Positions 1-8,741 are shown, numbered from the stretch's first letter. The stretch: DNA of 64,000 nt from Niastella sp966211305 (GCA_966211305.1 CBIHPC010000007.1:17460-81459), one strand, 5' to 3'. Made by a program: numbers and translations. The notes: generated by a model not told the origin, from the sequence alone.

Positions 1-1761
1 TTTCTTTCATTTATTCTTCTCTACACCTCCACTCTTGCCCAGGTTACAGAAGAATGGGTTGCCAGGCACAACGGACCAGGTAACCGTACAGATATAGCGA
101 GAGACCTTGCCCTCGATAGGGATGGTAATGTGTATATAACAGGTGAAGTGCAACGCATAACGGGCGAAATGGAATTCAGCACTATAAAATACAACGCAGC
201 TGGTGTAGAACAATGGGAAGCCCGGTATGGTGCTTCTTCCTATGGCGCACTTTCCATAGCAGTAGACCGCAAAGGCTACGTATACGTAACCGGAGCGGAC
301 TTAACCACAATAAAATACAGTCCGGCCGGAGTTATGCAATGGGTGGCTGTATATAATGGTCCCGGGGGCGACGGTATTGAAGGATTGGCCAAATCAGTTG
401 CTGTGGATGATGAAGGTAATGTCTTTATAACAGGTGACATGTGGAACGCAGAGGAGACTATCTCGGGGATTGCCACCATTAAGTATAACAGGGATGGCAT
501 TCAACAGTGGGCGGCCATCTATAATGACGCTGGTGTTACCGCATTGGTCCTGGATGAGGCCGGTAATGTTTATGTAACCGGAACAGTTGATAAAGAGTTT
601 GAGGAAGACCCGGATGCAGACTTTATAACCATTAAATATAATAACAATAACGGACAGGAACTTTGGGCTAAAAGGTTCAACGGCCCCAGGAATCATTATG
701 ATGAAGGACTTGCCATAACGGCAGACGAATCCGGAAATGTATATGTAACAGGATTAACTTTCGGTACAACTGATGAAATGTATAATTACGATTATGCTAC
801 GGTTAAGTATGATACAAACGGAAATCAACAGTGGGCAGCATTTTATAATGGCCCTGCCAGTTCACTTGACTTTGGGATAGCTGTGGCTGTAGACGCGTCG
901 CATAATGTGTTCGTTACTGGACAAAGCGCTGCTGAACCCAGCGCGGTAAATCTTGATTTTACCACCATTAAGTATGATGCCAATGGAAATGAGCTTTGGG
1001 TAAGAAGGTATAATGGCCCCGGTAATGGCCATGACGCTGCAGCCTCGATTGCCCTGGACAGGGATGGGAATGTTTATGTAACAGGAGGAAGCATGGGGGA
1101 AGGTACCGATTCTGACTTTGCAACCATTAAATATAATACGGCAGGCGTTGAGCAATGGGTAGCAAGATATAATGGCCCGGGCAATGGCTTGGATGCCTCC
1201 GGCTCTGGCGCAGTTGACGGTTTAGGCAATGTGTATGTCACGGGGTATAGTCAAAGTATTGGGTTAGATGTAGAGCTTGATCAAACAACTATAAAATACT
1301 CCCAACCACTGCCTGTCTGTGGCAACGGGGGCGATAAGGTCCTGATCTGTCATAAAGGCCAGACGATTTGCATTCCTGAATCCGCTGCTTTAGGGCATAT
1401 CAGCCACGGTGATCAGTTGGGTACATGCGCTGAAGAGAATGCCAGGATTGCCCCCGGCCAACCTTCCGTAGGACTCAATGATCTGCCCGCGCATTTCCGG
1501 CTTGCTGTTGCCCCCAATCCTGCTGCGTTTACAACTAAAATAGTTTACGAAATGCCGGTTGCCGGCCATGTGACCATAAATCTGTTTGACATGGCCGGCA
1601 GACAAATAACAACGTTGGTAGATGCACACAAACCGGCAGGTTTTCACAATATTAACTTCAATGTAACTGCATTATTGAATGGCATGTATTATTACCGCAT
1701 CACAGTTAAAGCGGCCACAACAAGCTGGACCGAAACAAGGAAACTGAACGTTATGAGATAG
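1..1761 (+). CDS. SBBP-repeat beta-propeller protein with T9SS sorting domain (5' end outside window)
   Basis: The reading frame is open from base 1 and begins inside a signal peptide (hydrophobic stretch ending STLA-Q), so the true start lies upstream and a Met at base 130 is internal. About eight repeats of roughly 55 residues follow, each with a D-x-x-GNVYVTG core and a TIKY...G..QWVARYNGPG core; these are SBBP/beta-propeller repeats. At visible residues 450-476 sits a compact Cys/His cassette (CHKG, then CI, then HxxHGD, then GTC). The last 85 residues are a type A T9SS C-terminal domain (starts PNPAAF, contains NLFDMAGR, ends KLNVMR). It is inferred to be exported through the T9SS to the cell surface or medium. 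Its ligand or enzymatic role cannot be told from the sequence. Confidence 0.85.
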   Translation, partial: FLSFILLYTSTLAQVTEEWVARHNGPGNRTDIARDLALDRDGNVYITGEVQRITGEMEFSTIKYNAAGVEQWEARYGASSYGALSIAVDRKGYVYVTGADLTTIKYSPAGVMQWVAVYNGPGGDGIEGLAKSVAVDDEGNVFITGDMWNAEETISGIATIKYNRDGIQQWAAIYNDAGVTALVLDEAGNVYVTGTVDKEFEEDPDADFITIKYNNNNGQELWAKRFNGPRNHYDEGLAITADESGNVYVTGLTFGTTDEMYNYDYATVKYDTNGNQQWAAFYNGPASSLDFGIAVAVDASHNVFVTGQSAAEPSAVNLDFTTIKYDANGNELWVRRYNGPGNGHDAAASIALDRDGNVYVTGGSMGEGTDSDFATIKYNTAGVEQWVARYNGPGNGLDASGSGAVDGLGNVYVTGYSQSIGLDVELDQTTIKYSQPLPVCGNGGDKVLICHKGQTICIPESAALGHISHGDQLGTCAEENARIAPGQPSVGLNDLPAHFRLAVAPNPAAFTTKIVYEMPVAGHVTINLFDMAGRQITTLVDAHKPAGFHNINFNVTALLNGMYYYRITVKAATTSWTETRKLNVMR

Positions 1762-1777
1762 CTGTTGCTCCCGCTAA

Positions 1778-2035
1778 GAGCCAGACCATGATGGTAGTGT
1801 GTATGTAACAGGTTCAAGTGCAGGTATCGGAACAGGCCAGGACGTTGTCACCATGAAATATAATGCCGCGGGTGAGCAACAATGGGTAGCCAGGTACAAC
1901 AGCGCTGCAAATTTTAATGACTTTGCAACGGCCCTGGCTTTGGACGCCTACGGCAATGTGTATATTCGTGGAGGTGGAAACAGGGGCGGAAACTTTGAAG
2001 AATATAACTCCATTATCAGTACCACAGCTCCCTGA
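1778..2035 (+). pseudogene. Decayed SBBP-repeat fragment
   Basis: Just after the stop of the preceding gene, an open frame reads DGSVYVTG, then VTMKYNAAGEQQWVARYN, then ALDAYGNVYIRGG, and stops. This is about one and a half repeats of the same type as in the upstream protein. The frame is closed by a TAA at 1775-1777, there is no start signal or signal peptide, and no T9SS tail. I read it as the remnant of a neighbouring paralogue or of a duplicated 3' end. A short expressed peptide starting at GTG 1799 is possible but unlikely. Confidence 0.6.
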
Positions 2036-2063
2036 AGGCCGTTGTTCAGTATGCCCGACTAAT

Positions 2064-2097
2064 AAAAAAAGGCTCTGTTAAAAAGGGCCTTTTTTTA
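2064..2097. terminator. Rho-independent terminator, probably bidirectional
   Basis: GGCTCT pairs with AGGGCC around a 7-base loop, flanked by an A-run on the left and a T-run on the right. It lies between the propeller-gene remnant (+) and a minus-strand gene ending at 2150, so it can serve both directions. Confidence 0.75.
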
Positions 2098-2149
2098 TTT
2101 AGGTAATTGAGGCTATAATTGACAAATGCTTTTGCGGGCAATCTTCAGG

Positions 2150-2596
2150 TCATTGGATCTGAAGGCTCTTTTGGTTCGAAGAATGCTGGTCTTTTCTTCT
2201 ATATAGATAATTCAGGTTCGTCAGGTTGAAGACAGCAATTGCCATAAACATTATAGGGATAACAGGTGGTTTTATTTTTAAGGGAAGAACGCCGGACGGT
2301 ACCCACCGGATCAAATGAACTACCGTGGCGGCAACCATAATGGAGATCATTAAACAATTTGCCAGAATCAATAGCAAATGTTTTGATCTGTCATTCATCA
2401 ATACCAGGAACGGAAGAAAAAAAGCAACACCTGTTATTATTTCGCCCGCGATGCCAACAGCATACATATATTGAGGCAGCCCGCTGCTTTCTATTTGGGC
2501 GAGGTACCAATCCCTGAATGGACTAAAAAACTTTAAAAGACCAAATACTAAACTAACCACGCCAGACACCAGGCTGAGCATCTTTATACTTTTCAT
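2150..2596 (-). CDS. DoxX-like small integral membrane protein
   Basis: A 148-residue protein with four clear hydrophobic segments (about residues 5-25, 43-65, 72-95 and 108-128). Size and layout fit the DoxX/DoxX-like group of inner-membrane proteins; the loop after the first helix has the usual F-x-P-x-R/W-x-x-Y-x pattern. The C-terminus is charged and probably cytoplasmic. It is followed upstream by an AraC-type regulator on the same strand (91-base gap), which may control it. No catalytic residues are visible and the role in Bacteroidota is unknown. Confidence 0.55.
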   Translation of the reverse strand: MKSIKMLSLVSGVVSLVFGLLKFFSPFRDWYLAQIESSGLPQYMYAVGIAGEIITGVAFFLPFLVLMNDRSKHLLLILANCLMISIMVAATVVHLIRWVPSGVLPLKIKPPVIPIMFMAIAVFNLTNLNYLYRRKDQHSSNQKSLQIQ

Positions 2597-2687
2597 ATTA
2601 AACTATTCTATTGCAAATTTCGCCGGTACTCACCCTTTTTCCTTGCTTAAAAAAGTCAGTCTTTTGAATAATCCGGTCATTTTTACA

Positions 2688-3533
2688 TCAGATTTTTTTC
2701 AGGGACAACCGGTATTCAGATGGAGAACAATGATAAGCGGTTTTAAATGACCGGGAAAAATGGGCCACATCGGTAAAACAGGTTTGAAAGGCAATTTCAC
2801 TAACAGATAAATCACTCATTGCAAGCAGATCTTTTGCCCGTTCGAGCCGTTTCCGCTTTATGTAATTAGCAGGTGTATCATTGAACAGCGTTTGAAAACT
2901 GCGGGTGAAAGTGGATACACTTAAATTCGTGAGGGTAGCCAGATCTTCAACCGATAAACCGGAAAATATATGATTATTAACTACCTCTTTTATGCTAACA
3001 TTCCGCGGGGCAAACAAATCAGTAAATAAACTTATGATCGAATTGTTATTTTTAGTTTGCAGCAGTAACAATATCAATTCCCTGTACTTAAGTTCCAGCA
3101 GTTCATCGTTAACCAGTTCAGGGTTATCGAAATAAAAATAAAGACTTTCAACAAATTTTTTTACGACATCATGCGATGCTACATATCCGACAAATGACCT
3201 GTTTTCAACATTCTTAACAAATGCGGGCATCTCATTCTTGTATATCATTTGCAAAATATCCTTATAAAGGTGTACCACCAGAATTTCATACCTGTTGGCC
3301 TCACTGTATGTCAGCAGATCTGCAAAATAGCTGCCGCATTTTAATATTACCGCCTCCCCTGATGCAGCAGCTACCTGTTCAATAGGAGAGTTGATCCTGG
3401 CCCTCCCTTCTGAGAAATAAATGAAACAGGCTTCGTCGTGAAAGTTAACGGAATACCGAAAAGGTGCCTGTATAACAACTTTTTCAATCAGGCACTTATG
3501 GCCGAAGTCAAATTTCTGATGATGCAGCACCAT
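2688..3533 (-). CDS. AraC-family transcriptional regulator
   Basis: 281 residues. The N-terminal about 170 residues form a cupin-like sensing region with no recognisable ligand motif. The C-terminal about 100 residues carry the double helix-turn-helix of AraC/XylS proteins: first helix pair LSVEDLATLTNLSVSTFTRSF, then the linker TPANYIKRKRLERAKDLL, then the second pair LSVSEIAFQTCFTDVAHFSR and the family ending FK..Y.CSPSEYR. It is transcribed in the same direction as the DoxX-like gene and divergently from the beta-barrel/DM13 pair, so either could be a target. Confidence 0.88.
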   Translation of the reverse strand: MVLHHQKFDFGHKCLIEKVVIQAPFRYSVNFHDEACFIYFSEGRARINSPIEQVAAASGEAVILKCGSYFADLLTYSEANRYEILVVHLYKDILQMIYKNEMPAFVKNVENRSFVGYVASHDVVKKFVESLYFYFDNPELVNDELLELKYRELILLLLQTKNNNSIISLFTDLFAPRNVSIKEVVNNHIFSGLSVEDLATLTNLSVSTFTRSFQTLFNDTPANYIKRKRLERAKDLLAMSDLSVSEIAFQTCFTDVAHFSRSFKTAYHCSPSEYRLSLKKI

Positions 3534-3836
3534 GTTATTTATTTAATTGCGTAAATCTACCCGCAAAACTCTTATATCTAACCAATTTAGGTTCTATGAA
3601 TACGCAAATGTAGGGCTTGTATCTTACCCTGGGAATTATGCGGGAAAGCCATGTTTTTGAATTCTTTTCCTTACTGCCTGAGACATTGCCTGTCAATAGA
3701 ATACGTTATAAGAACCTGGCTTTTTCCCACAAATCTTAAAATCATACGATCAGCCTGCAACCCTTTTCCTTTTTTTACGTATAAATATTATAGCTGTCAG
3801 GCGAACGATTTTGCCATACCTGTCACCTTTTTCAAC
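3534..3836. other. Intergenic region, divergent promoters
   Basis: Roughly 300 bases between the divergent AraC gene and the beta-barrel gene. An in-frame ATG at 3651 would give the barrel protein a 62-residue N-terminal extension with no signal-peptide character, so this is treated as non-coding. I see no RNA gene or strong repeat. Confidence 0.5.
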
Positions 3837-4739
3837 ATGAAAAGAATTATCACAATAATAGTTTTTGTTCTTTGCGCCTCGTCAGTAAAATCCCAGGGTT
3901 GCAGTGATGCAGGTTTTTGTACGGTCAATAGCTTTGAACCATCAGCAGACAAGGCTCGAACCGCCGCTTACAAAAACCAGTTTAGAATAGGTGCAACGGC
4001 CGGAAGCGCGGATCATGACATTGCGGTATTCGGTGCAATGATGGAGTATAGCAGGCAAATAAACAAATGGTTTAGCGCAGATCTTAAACTGACGTTTCTC
4101 TCCCAAAATGGCAATAACATAAGTATGGCCGGCCTTTCAGACGTTTTTGTAAATATAAACTATGCGGTATCAAAAAAAGTGGACCTGATCCTTGGCGCCA
4201 AGATCCCGTTAAACGATGCCAATAAACAGAAAAACGGCCTTACCCTGCCAATGGATTACCAAAGCAGCTTAGGCACGTTCGATGCAATAGTCGGGCTTGG
4301 CTATAAACTGGAAAAATGGAAATTCAATCTTGGCTGGCAGCAACCCCTCACCCAAAACAGCAATACATTTATTGCTGAGGATTATCCGGTTCATTCACCC
4401 TTACACAGTTTTCAATCTACAAACAACTACTCAAGAAGCGGCGATGTTTTGCTCAGGGTTTCTTATTTGTTCAACCTGTCAAAAAAACTATTGCTTACAC
4501 CGGGCATTTTGCCCATATACCATTTGGCCAATGACGAGTTTTCAAATATCAACGGCAAACAAATTATAAATGGCTCAAAGGGATTGACACTTAATGCAGT
4601 CGTGTATTTGAATTATAAAATGAACAAAAAAAACAATCTTGAATTTAATATGGGTAGTCCGCTGGTGGCAAGAGATGTAAGACCCGATGGCCTCACCAGA
4701 AGTTTTGTGGCAACGATACAATATCAATTGTCTTTTTAA
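3837..4739 (+). CDS. Predicted outer-membrane beta-barrel protein
   Basis: The chosen start gives a normal signal peptide (MKRIITIIVFVLCASSVKSQ) and 300 residues; a longer frame from 3651 would bury it. The mature part is rich in alternating-polarity strands (e.g. DLILGAKIPLND, YKLEKWKFNLGWQQPL) and ends in aromatic QYQLSF, typical of outer-membrane barrels that use the BAM pathway. A Cys pair near the mature N-terminus (GCSDAGFC) may form a disulfide. It lies 20 bases upstream of a DM13 lipoprotein and is probably cotranscribed. The substrate is unknown; it resembles the transporter-like barrels that accompany redox lipoproteins in Bacteroidota. Confidence 0.65.
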   Translation: MKRIITIIVFVLCASSVKSQGCSDAGFCTVNSFEPSADKARTAAYKNQFRIGATAGSADHDIAVFGAMMEYSRQINKWFSADLKLTFLSQNGNNISMAGLSDVFVNINYAVSKKVDLILGAKIPLNDANKQKNGLTLPMDYQSSLGTFDAIVGLGYKLEKWKFNLGWQQPLTQNSNTFIAEDYPVHSPLHSFQSTNNYSRSGDVLLRVSYLFNLSKKLLLTPGILPIYHLANDEFSNINGKQIINGSKGLTLNAVVYLNYKMNKKNNLEFNMGSPLVARDVRPDGLTRSFVATIQYQLSF

Positions 4740-4759
4740 AAGTGTCAAACCAAGTTTAT

Positions 4760-5197
4760 ATGCGTTCGTCGAATTCAATAAAACTGTTCATTTTGCTGCT
4801 GGCAGTTGTTACATTTAATGCCTGCAAAAAAGAAAACAACACACCCACCACACCCGGTACCGATGAAACGCCGTCAGGTTCGGTAATTGCCTCGGCCAAT
4901 ATTATGGAAGGTGATACACCCGGCGATAAAGCCAATGGGAATGCCCGCATTTATAACGACAACGGTACCTGGAAGCTTTACCTGTATAATTTTTCCGCTA
5001 CCAACGGGCCCGACCTGCATGTATACTTATCGACCACGGAAAACGCCGCCACCTTTATTGATCTGGGGTTATTGAAGTCTACCACCGGCAACCAGGTCTA
5101 TAACCTCAGCGGCAACCCCAATCTCTCTACTTTTAAATATATCCTTATCTGGTGTAAGCAGTTTAGTGTTTTCTGGGGTGGCGGGCAATGGATGTGA
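4760..5197 (+). CDS. DM13-domain lipoprotein
   Basis: With the ATG at 4760 (a GTG at 4742 is also in frame) the protein has 145 residues, a lipoprotein signal ending TFNAC-KK, a Pro/Thr-rich linker, and a DM13 domain from about residue 45. DM13 hallmarks are present: LYLYNFSATNGPDLHVYLS, then an IDLG.L....GNQ.Y.L stretch, and the IWCKQFSV motif with the conserved Cys. DM13 has been proposed to be a small redox or heme/thiol-binding domain. The C-terminus (WGGGQWM) diverges from the usual family ending, so a late frameshift is conceivable. Likely paired with the upstream barrel. Confidence 0.8.
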   Translation: MRSSNSIKLFILLLAVVTFNACKKENNTPTTPGTDETPSGSVIASANIMEGDTPGDKANGNARIYNDNGTWKLYLYNFSATNGPDLHVYLSTTENAATFIDLGLLKSTTGNQVYNLSGNPNLSTFKYILIWCKQFSVFWGGGQWM

Positions 5198-5250
5198 ACA
5201 GGAATGTCGGCTAGCTGACAAAAAAGATCCGGCAATCTCCCCTACCTTTC

Positions 5251-5280
5251 TATGCTGAAAAACTAAACTTTTTCAGCATA
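5251..5280. promoter_or_regulatory. Perfect 12-bp inverted repeat upstream of the sigma-factor gene
   Basis: TATGCTGAAAAA and its exact reverse complement are separated by 6 bases. It ends 38 bases before the likely sigma start. There is no T-run after the stem, so it is not a standard terminator; it may be an operator or attenuator, or an atypical 3' end for the DM13 gene. Confidence 0.45.
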
Positions 5281-5317
5281 TCGCTATTTAAAGTTGCCAA
5301 ACCTTTTTTATCTGAGT

Positions 5318-5890
5318 TTGAAAAATATAACGCGTATCATAGAAGGGTGCATTGCCAAAGAACATAAATATCAAAAGATACTTTATGAGGGATACTATGG
5401 GTATGCGCTGAAAACTGTATTCAGATACATCTTCAGCTATGAGCAGGCGATTGACATCGTAAATGATGGGTTTGTAAAACTATTTACCCATTTCCAGCAA
5501 TTTGAACTGGGCAATGATACGGAAAATGAAAAAAAGTTAATGGGATGGCTGAAAACAATAATGATCAATACGTCGATAGATGTTTTGCGCAAAGGAAATA
5601 TGCTTTCGGAAACAGGGAGCATTCCCGAATATGTTTGGGAGCATACGTATAGAGGTGATGAGGCCGATCAGTTATTGTTGTACAAAGAGCTGGTGATTTT
5701 AATTAAGGAGCTTCCACCGGCCTACCGTATGGTGTTTAACTTATATGTCATTGACGGATACACGCATAATGAAATTGCAGGTTTGTTGAATATACCAGCC
5801 GGCACTTCGAAATCAAGCTTATCGAGAGCAAGGGAATTGTTGCAAAAAAGCCTTAAAAAAATTGAAGATGCGCAATTATGCAACATCTGA
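5318..5890 (+). CDS. ECF-type RNA polymerase sigma factor
   Basis: Sigma-70 family, ECF group, about 190 residues. Region 2 is seen in YYGYALKTVFRYIFSYEQAIDIVNDGF and region 4 in ELPPAYRMVFNLYVIDGYTHNEIAGLL followed by TSKSSLSRARELL (the DNA-binding helix). There is no ATG near the start; TTG at 5318 (giving KNITRIIEGC) fits homologues, while a TTG at 5294 would add eight residues. It overlaps the next gene or is separated from it by only 8 bases, depending on that gene's start, so the two are one operon. This pairing is typical of cell-surface signalling sigma factors. Confidence 0.88.
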   Translation: MKNITRIIEGCIAKEHKYQKILYEGYYGYALKTVFRYIFSYEQAIDIVNDGFVKLFTHFQQFELGNDTENEKKLMGWLKTIMINTSIDVLRKGNMLSETGSIPEYVWEHTYRGDEADQLLLYKELVILIKELPPAYRMVFNLYVIDGYTHNEIAGLLNIPAGTSKSSLSRARELLQKSLKKIEDAQLCNI

Positions 5891-5898
5891 ATAACAAT

Positions 5899-7008
5899 AT
5901 GGATGAATTGTTCAGAAAAGCAGCCGCCGGTTATCCGCTAAAAACGGACAACAGCGATTGGGATCGCCTTGCATCCAGGTTGTTAGCTCCCCCGGTTCTC
6001 CCTGCGCCACGTAAAAAGAAAAACAAGTTTAATAAATATGGCCTGCCGTTGCTGCTGGTTCTATTGCTGCCTGTTTTTTGGGGATCGCCTTTAAAACAAA
6101 CGCGTAATCAATTAACTGCTTACCCGCCTGTAAGAGATGGGTCAAACACCGGTAAAGGCGCTTTTTTATCGACCACCAATACCCCAACTCCCCGGTTCCA
6201 ACAACAGCTACCGGCGCGCCCCGCTTCTATAGACCTGGTTACCGGTAAAAACAGAAGCATTGCAATCGATACGCCCGAATTAACTTATAATACAGCGCTA
6301 CCTGCAATCGCCACTGACATCACATCGGCAGGTACCAGTTTCCCGCTCAATAAAACGAACATTAAGACGCCAGGGGCAACGGAAAAGAAAACAGATACGA
6401 CACGAAAGCCATCCCGGTTCTATTGGGGTATTGTGTTCGGTCCTGAAATTAACAGCATAGAAAACCAGAAGCTGCAAAAGCCGGGATTTGATATTGGTAT
6501 CATCGCGGGAATTACAATATTAAAAAACAGAGCTTCTATTGAAACCGGATTATTATATACGCAAAAATATTATTTCACTGATGGCAAATATTTCAATATG
6601 GATAAGGCCGGAAGTTCTATGCCACAGGGAATGGAGATAATGAGCCTTGAAGGAAGCTGCAGGTTAATTGAATTACCTGTAAAATTTAAATACAAAGTGT
6701 TACAAAAGAACAGATCGGGTGTTTTTTTGTCAACCGGTATTTCATCTTACCTGATGACCAAAGAAGAAAACGATTACCTTACTATGATGAATGGCACGCA
6801 ACAATACATGTTGGGTTCTTATAATGCCAATTGCCGGTATATTGCCGTAATGGCCAATATCGGAGCTGAATACAACTATAAAACAGGAAAACATACATCG
6901 ATCAGAATTGAGCCTTACATTCAAATTCCCCTTAAGGGCATTGGTATTGGCTCCATGCCTGTAATGACTACAGGCCTGCATGTTGGTTTTATACGATCCA
7001 AACCCTAA
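5899..7008 (+). CDS. Membrane-anchored PorT/OMP-like protein, putative anti-sigma partner
   Basis: The start at 5899 (MDELFRKAAAGYPLKTDNSDW) matches the usual beginning of these Bacteroidota proteins; an ATG at 5878 would overlap the sigma gene by 13 bases. The N-terminus (about 40 residues, cytoplasmic) is followed by one transmembrane helix (about residues 45-62), a low-complexity Thr/Pro region and a C-terminal outer-membrane beta-barrel-like domain (from about residue 170) ending with repeated strands. Such proteins are commonly encoded after ECF sigma factors and are presumed to hold or release them. The anti-sigma role is inferred from context. Confidence 0.7.
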   Translation: MDELFRKAAAGYPLKTDNSDWDRLASRLLAPPVLPAPRKKKNKFNKYGLPLLLVLLLPVFWGSPLKQTRNQLTAYPPVRDGSNTGKGAFLSTTNTPTPRFQQQLPARPASIDLVTGKNRSIAIDTPELTYNTALPAIATDITSAGTSFPLNKTNIKTPGATEKKTDTTRKPSRFYWGIVFGPEINSIENQKLQKPGFDIGIIAGITILKNRASIETGLLYTQKYYFTDGKYFNMDKAGSSMPQGMEIMSLEGSCRLIELPVKFKYKVLQKNRSGVFLSTGISSYLMTKEENDYLTMMNGTQQYMLGSYNANCRYIAVMANIGAEYNYKTGKHTSIRIEPYIQIPLKGIGIGSMPVMTTGLHVGFIRSKP

Positions 7009-7054
7009 TAAGTGGCCAACGTGGTTATATTACCGCCTGCTATTAAGAATGGTG

Positions 7055-7768
7055 TTAACAGATCAACAACAACCTGTTTTGCCCGGATCTTTCCGTTGGT
7101 GCCCGGTGAATACAAGGCGGAACCTGACTTTCAGGATGATCAACCGCCAACCTCCATAGATGACCAATACCTAAGCTTACAGGCTGTGCACCGGGTATAG
7201 GTTGATAATGCAGATCAAAAAAGTGTTCACTTAAAAATGAGTCAAAACCTTCATCCGCTCCATGATACAGTTTCCTGAGCTCATCCCGTAATTCCGGAAT
7301 AAGTACTTTTTTTTGGCCTTGTGAATTTGGCAATATTTCACTCGACTCGCCATAGTAAGTACATAAAAAAGTATCAATTGGTATAGGCGATCGATCTACA
7401 TGAAACGAATAAACATCGGTTGGAAAAAACGGGCAGGCATCATCCCGATCATAGTGTTTGATCACATTAAGCATTGGTAATGCGCCATGAGCTTTCAAAA
7501 CCTTCAAATCGTTTAAAAGAATTTCCCGGGCAAGCTGTCCCTGTTCACTCAACTGAAGCTCCTGAAGTTCTCCTGTTTCAACTGTCGTTATATTACCGCT
7601 TAGCGCTAGCTTATTAACGATCTCAGAAAAGTCACCTGTTAGTTTACGGGTCCAACAAATCGCGTTGATTTTTCCATTAAATGGCGCAGCAACAAGGTCC
7701 CGGAAATTCGTGACACATTTAACCTGATCCTCCGCATGAGATACATCTATCATAATTAATGGCTCCAT
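7055..7768 (-). CDS. DUF1826-like protein
   Basis: A 237-residue soluble protein if it starts at ATG 7768; a GTG at 7876 directly behind the HAD stop would add 36 residues that look non-coding. Seen motifs that recall DUF1826: an early NAICWTRKL, a central FHVDRSPIP followed by TYYGESSEILPN, and the ending PPCIHRAPTE...NRLLLIC. The conserved His-x-Asp and later His-Arg could bind metal, as in dioxygenase-like folds. It follows the HAD phosphatase on the same strand and is probably in its operon. The function is not established; the family call rests on motif resemblance only. Confidence 0.5.
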   Translation of the reverse strand: MEPLIMIDVSHAEDQVKCVTNFRDLVAAPFNGKINAICWTRKLTGDFSEIVNKLALSGNITTVETGELQELQLSEQGQLAREILLNDLKVLKAHGALPMLNVIKHYDRDDACPFFPTDVYSFHVDRSPIPIDTFLCTYYGESSEILPNSQGQKKVLIPELRDELRKLYHGADEGFDSFLSEHFFDLHYQPIPGAQPVSLGIGHLWRLAVDHPESQVPPCIHRAPTERSGQNRLLLIC

Positions 7769-7876
7769 GTTACCATACAAAAATCGATAGAAAACACCAG
7801 ACCTGTGCCTTTTAACGGGTTTTATTATAGCGTAAATAACGAAAAGGGTGGACCAACACGGTAGGCAGAGCGCCAC

Positions 7877-8668
7877 TTATGATTTAAAACACAGCGCCTC
7901 TATCACATCCAGAATGCCCTCCTCATTGTTGTCTTTTTCGGTAACAAAATTGGCGACCTCTAAAATTTTGGAATACGAATTCTTCATGGCATAGCTGTAT
8001 GTTGCGGCTTTCATCATCTCGTAGTCATTCATAAAATCGCCAAATACGAGTGTTTCATCAGGTGTTATGCCATTTAACTGTTGCAGCGCCTGTACCGCTT
8101 CGCCCTTATTGGCATCTGTACGGGTAATATCGAGCCAGATCGCGCCGCCTGCGGCAATCTTCAATCTATCTTCGAATTGTTTGAAGTAAGGATAACTATA
8201 TTGTTCAGCACCCATCAGATCTAATACAGTTATCTTTAATACGGCATCATCAACCTTTGTAAGGTCATCCACGATCTTAAAATTCCTGATGTAGTTCGAG
8301 ATCTTTTCTATAAGCCTGCTATCTGAATTCTCCACGTACCAGATATCCTTTCCGCAAAGAATTGGCCAGCCATGCGGGGCTGAACGCGCCGCCATTACAA
8401 GCGCTTCTATTTCATGCTGTGGCAATGGTTTCGAAAACAATTCGGTTTTATTATGAATGATCATGCTGCCATTATCTGATATAGCGTACAGATGTTCCAT
8501 AATTGACCTGAAATTTTCGGTGATGCTGAAATGAGGCCTGCCCGAAGCAATGCCTAACTTAACCCCCTTCCTGAACAACCGGTCTGCAATATCCCAAAAT
8601 CGTTCCGGCACTTCGTGGTTGTCTTTAAGCAACGTTCCGTCAAGGTCTGTAACAACAAGTTTTATCAT
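7877..8668 (-). CDS. Cof-type HAD-IIB phosphatase
   Basis: 263 residues. HAD motif I is DLDGT (Asp8 and Asp10), motif II is in IASGRPHF, and the acidic motif IV is GDFMNDYEMM near residue 213; a type IIB cap lies between. Members dephosphorylate sugar phosphates, flavin or pyridoxal phosphates in the cytoplasm. The gene's promoter carries the same TTGC array as that of the adjacent DeoR-family gene, which suggests a sugar-phosphate substrate sensed by that regulator. The exact substrate cannot be told. Confidence 0.88.
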   Translation of the reverse strand: MIKLVVTDLDGTLLKDNHEVPERFWDIADRLFRKGVKLGIASGRPHFSITENFRSIMEHLYAISDNGSMIIHNKTELFSKPLPQHEIEALVMAARSAPHGWPILCGKDIWYVENSDSRLIEKISNYIRNFKIVDDLTKVDDAVLKITVLDLMGAEQYSYPYFKQFEDRLKIAAGGAIWLDITRTDANKGEAVQALQQLNGITPDETLVFGDFMNDYEMMKAATYSYAMKNSYSKILEVANFVTEKDNNEEGILDVIEALCFKS

Positions 8669-8709
8669 ATTATTAAATGAATTTATTATTTAACAGTAAT
8701 CTTCAGTAT

Positions 8710-8741
8710 GCAATATTATGCAATTTTGCAAATTTACGCAA
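8710..8741 (-). promoter_or_regulatory. Direct-repeat operator array before the HAD gene
   Basis: Four TTGC/GCAA half-sites start at 8710, 8720, 8728 and 8738 (spacing 10, 8, 10 bases), about one helical turn apart. A matching array lies upstream of the DeoR gene. It sits 42-73 bases before the HAD start codon. Confidence 0.65.

Noticed and set aside
7012..7200. 62-codon frame after the PorT-like gene
   Set aside because: Antisense to the DUF1826-like gene's 3' end and without coding features.
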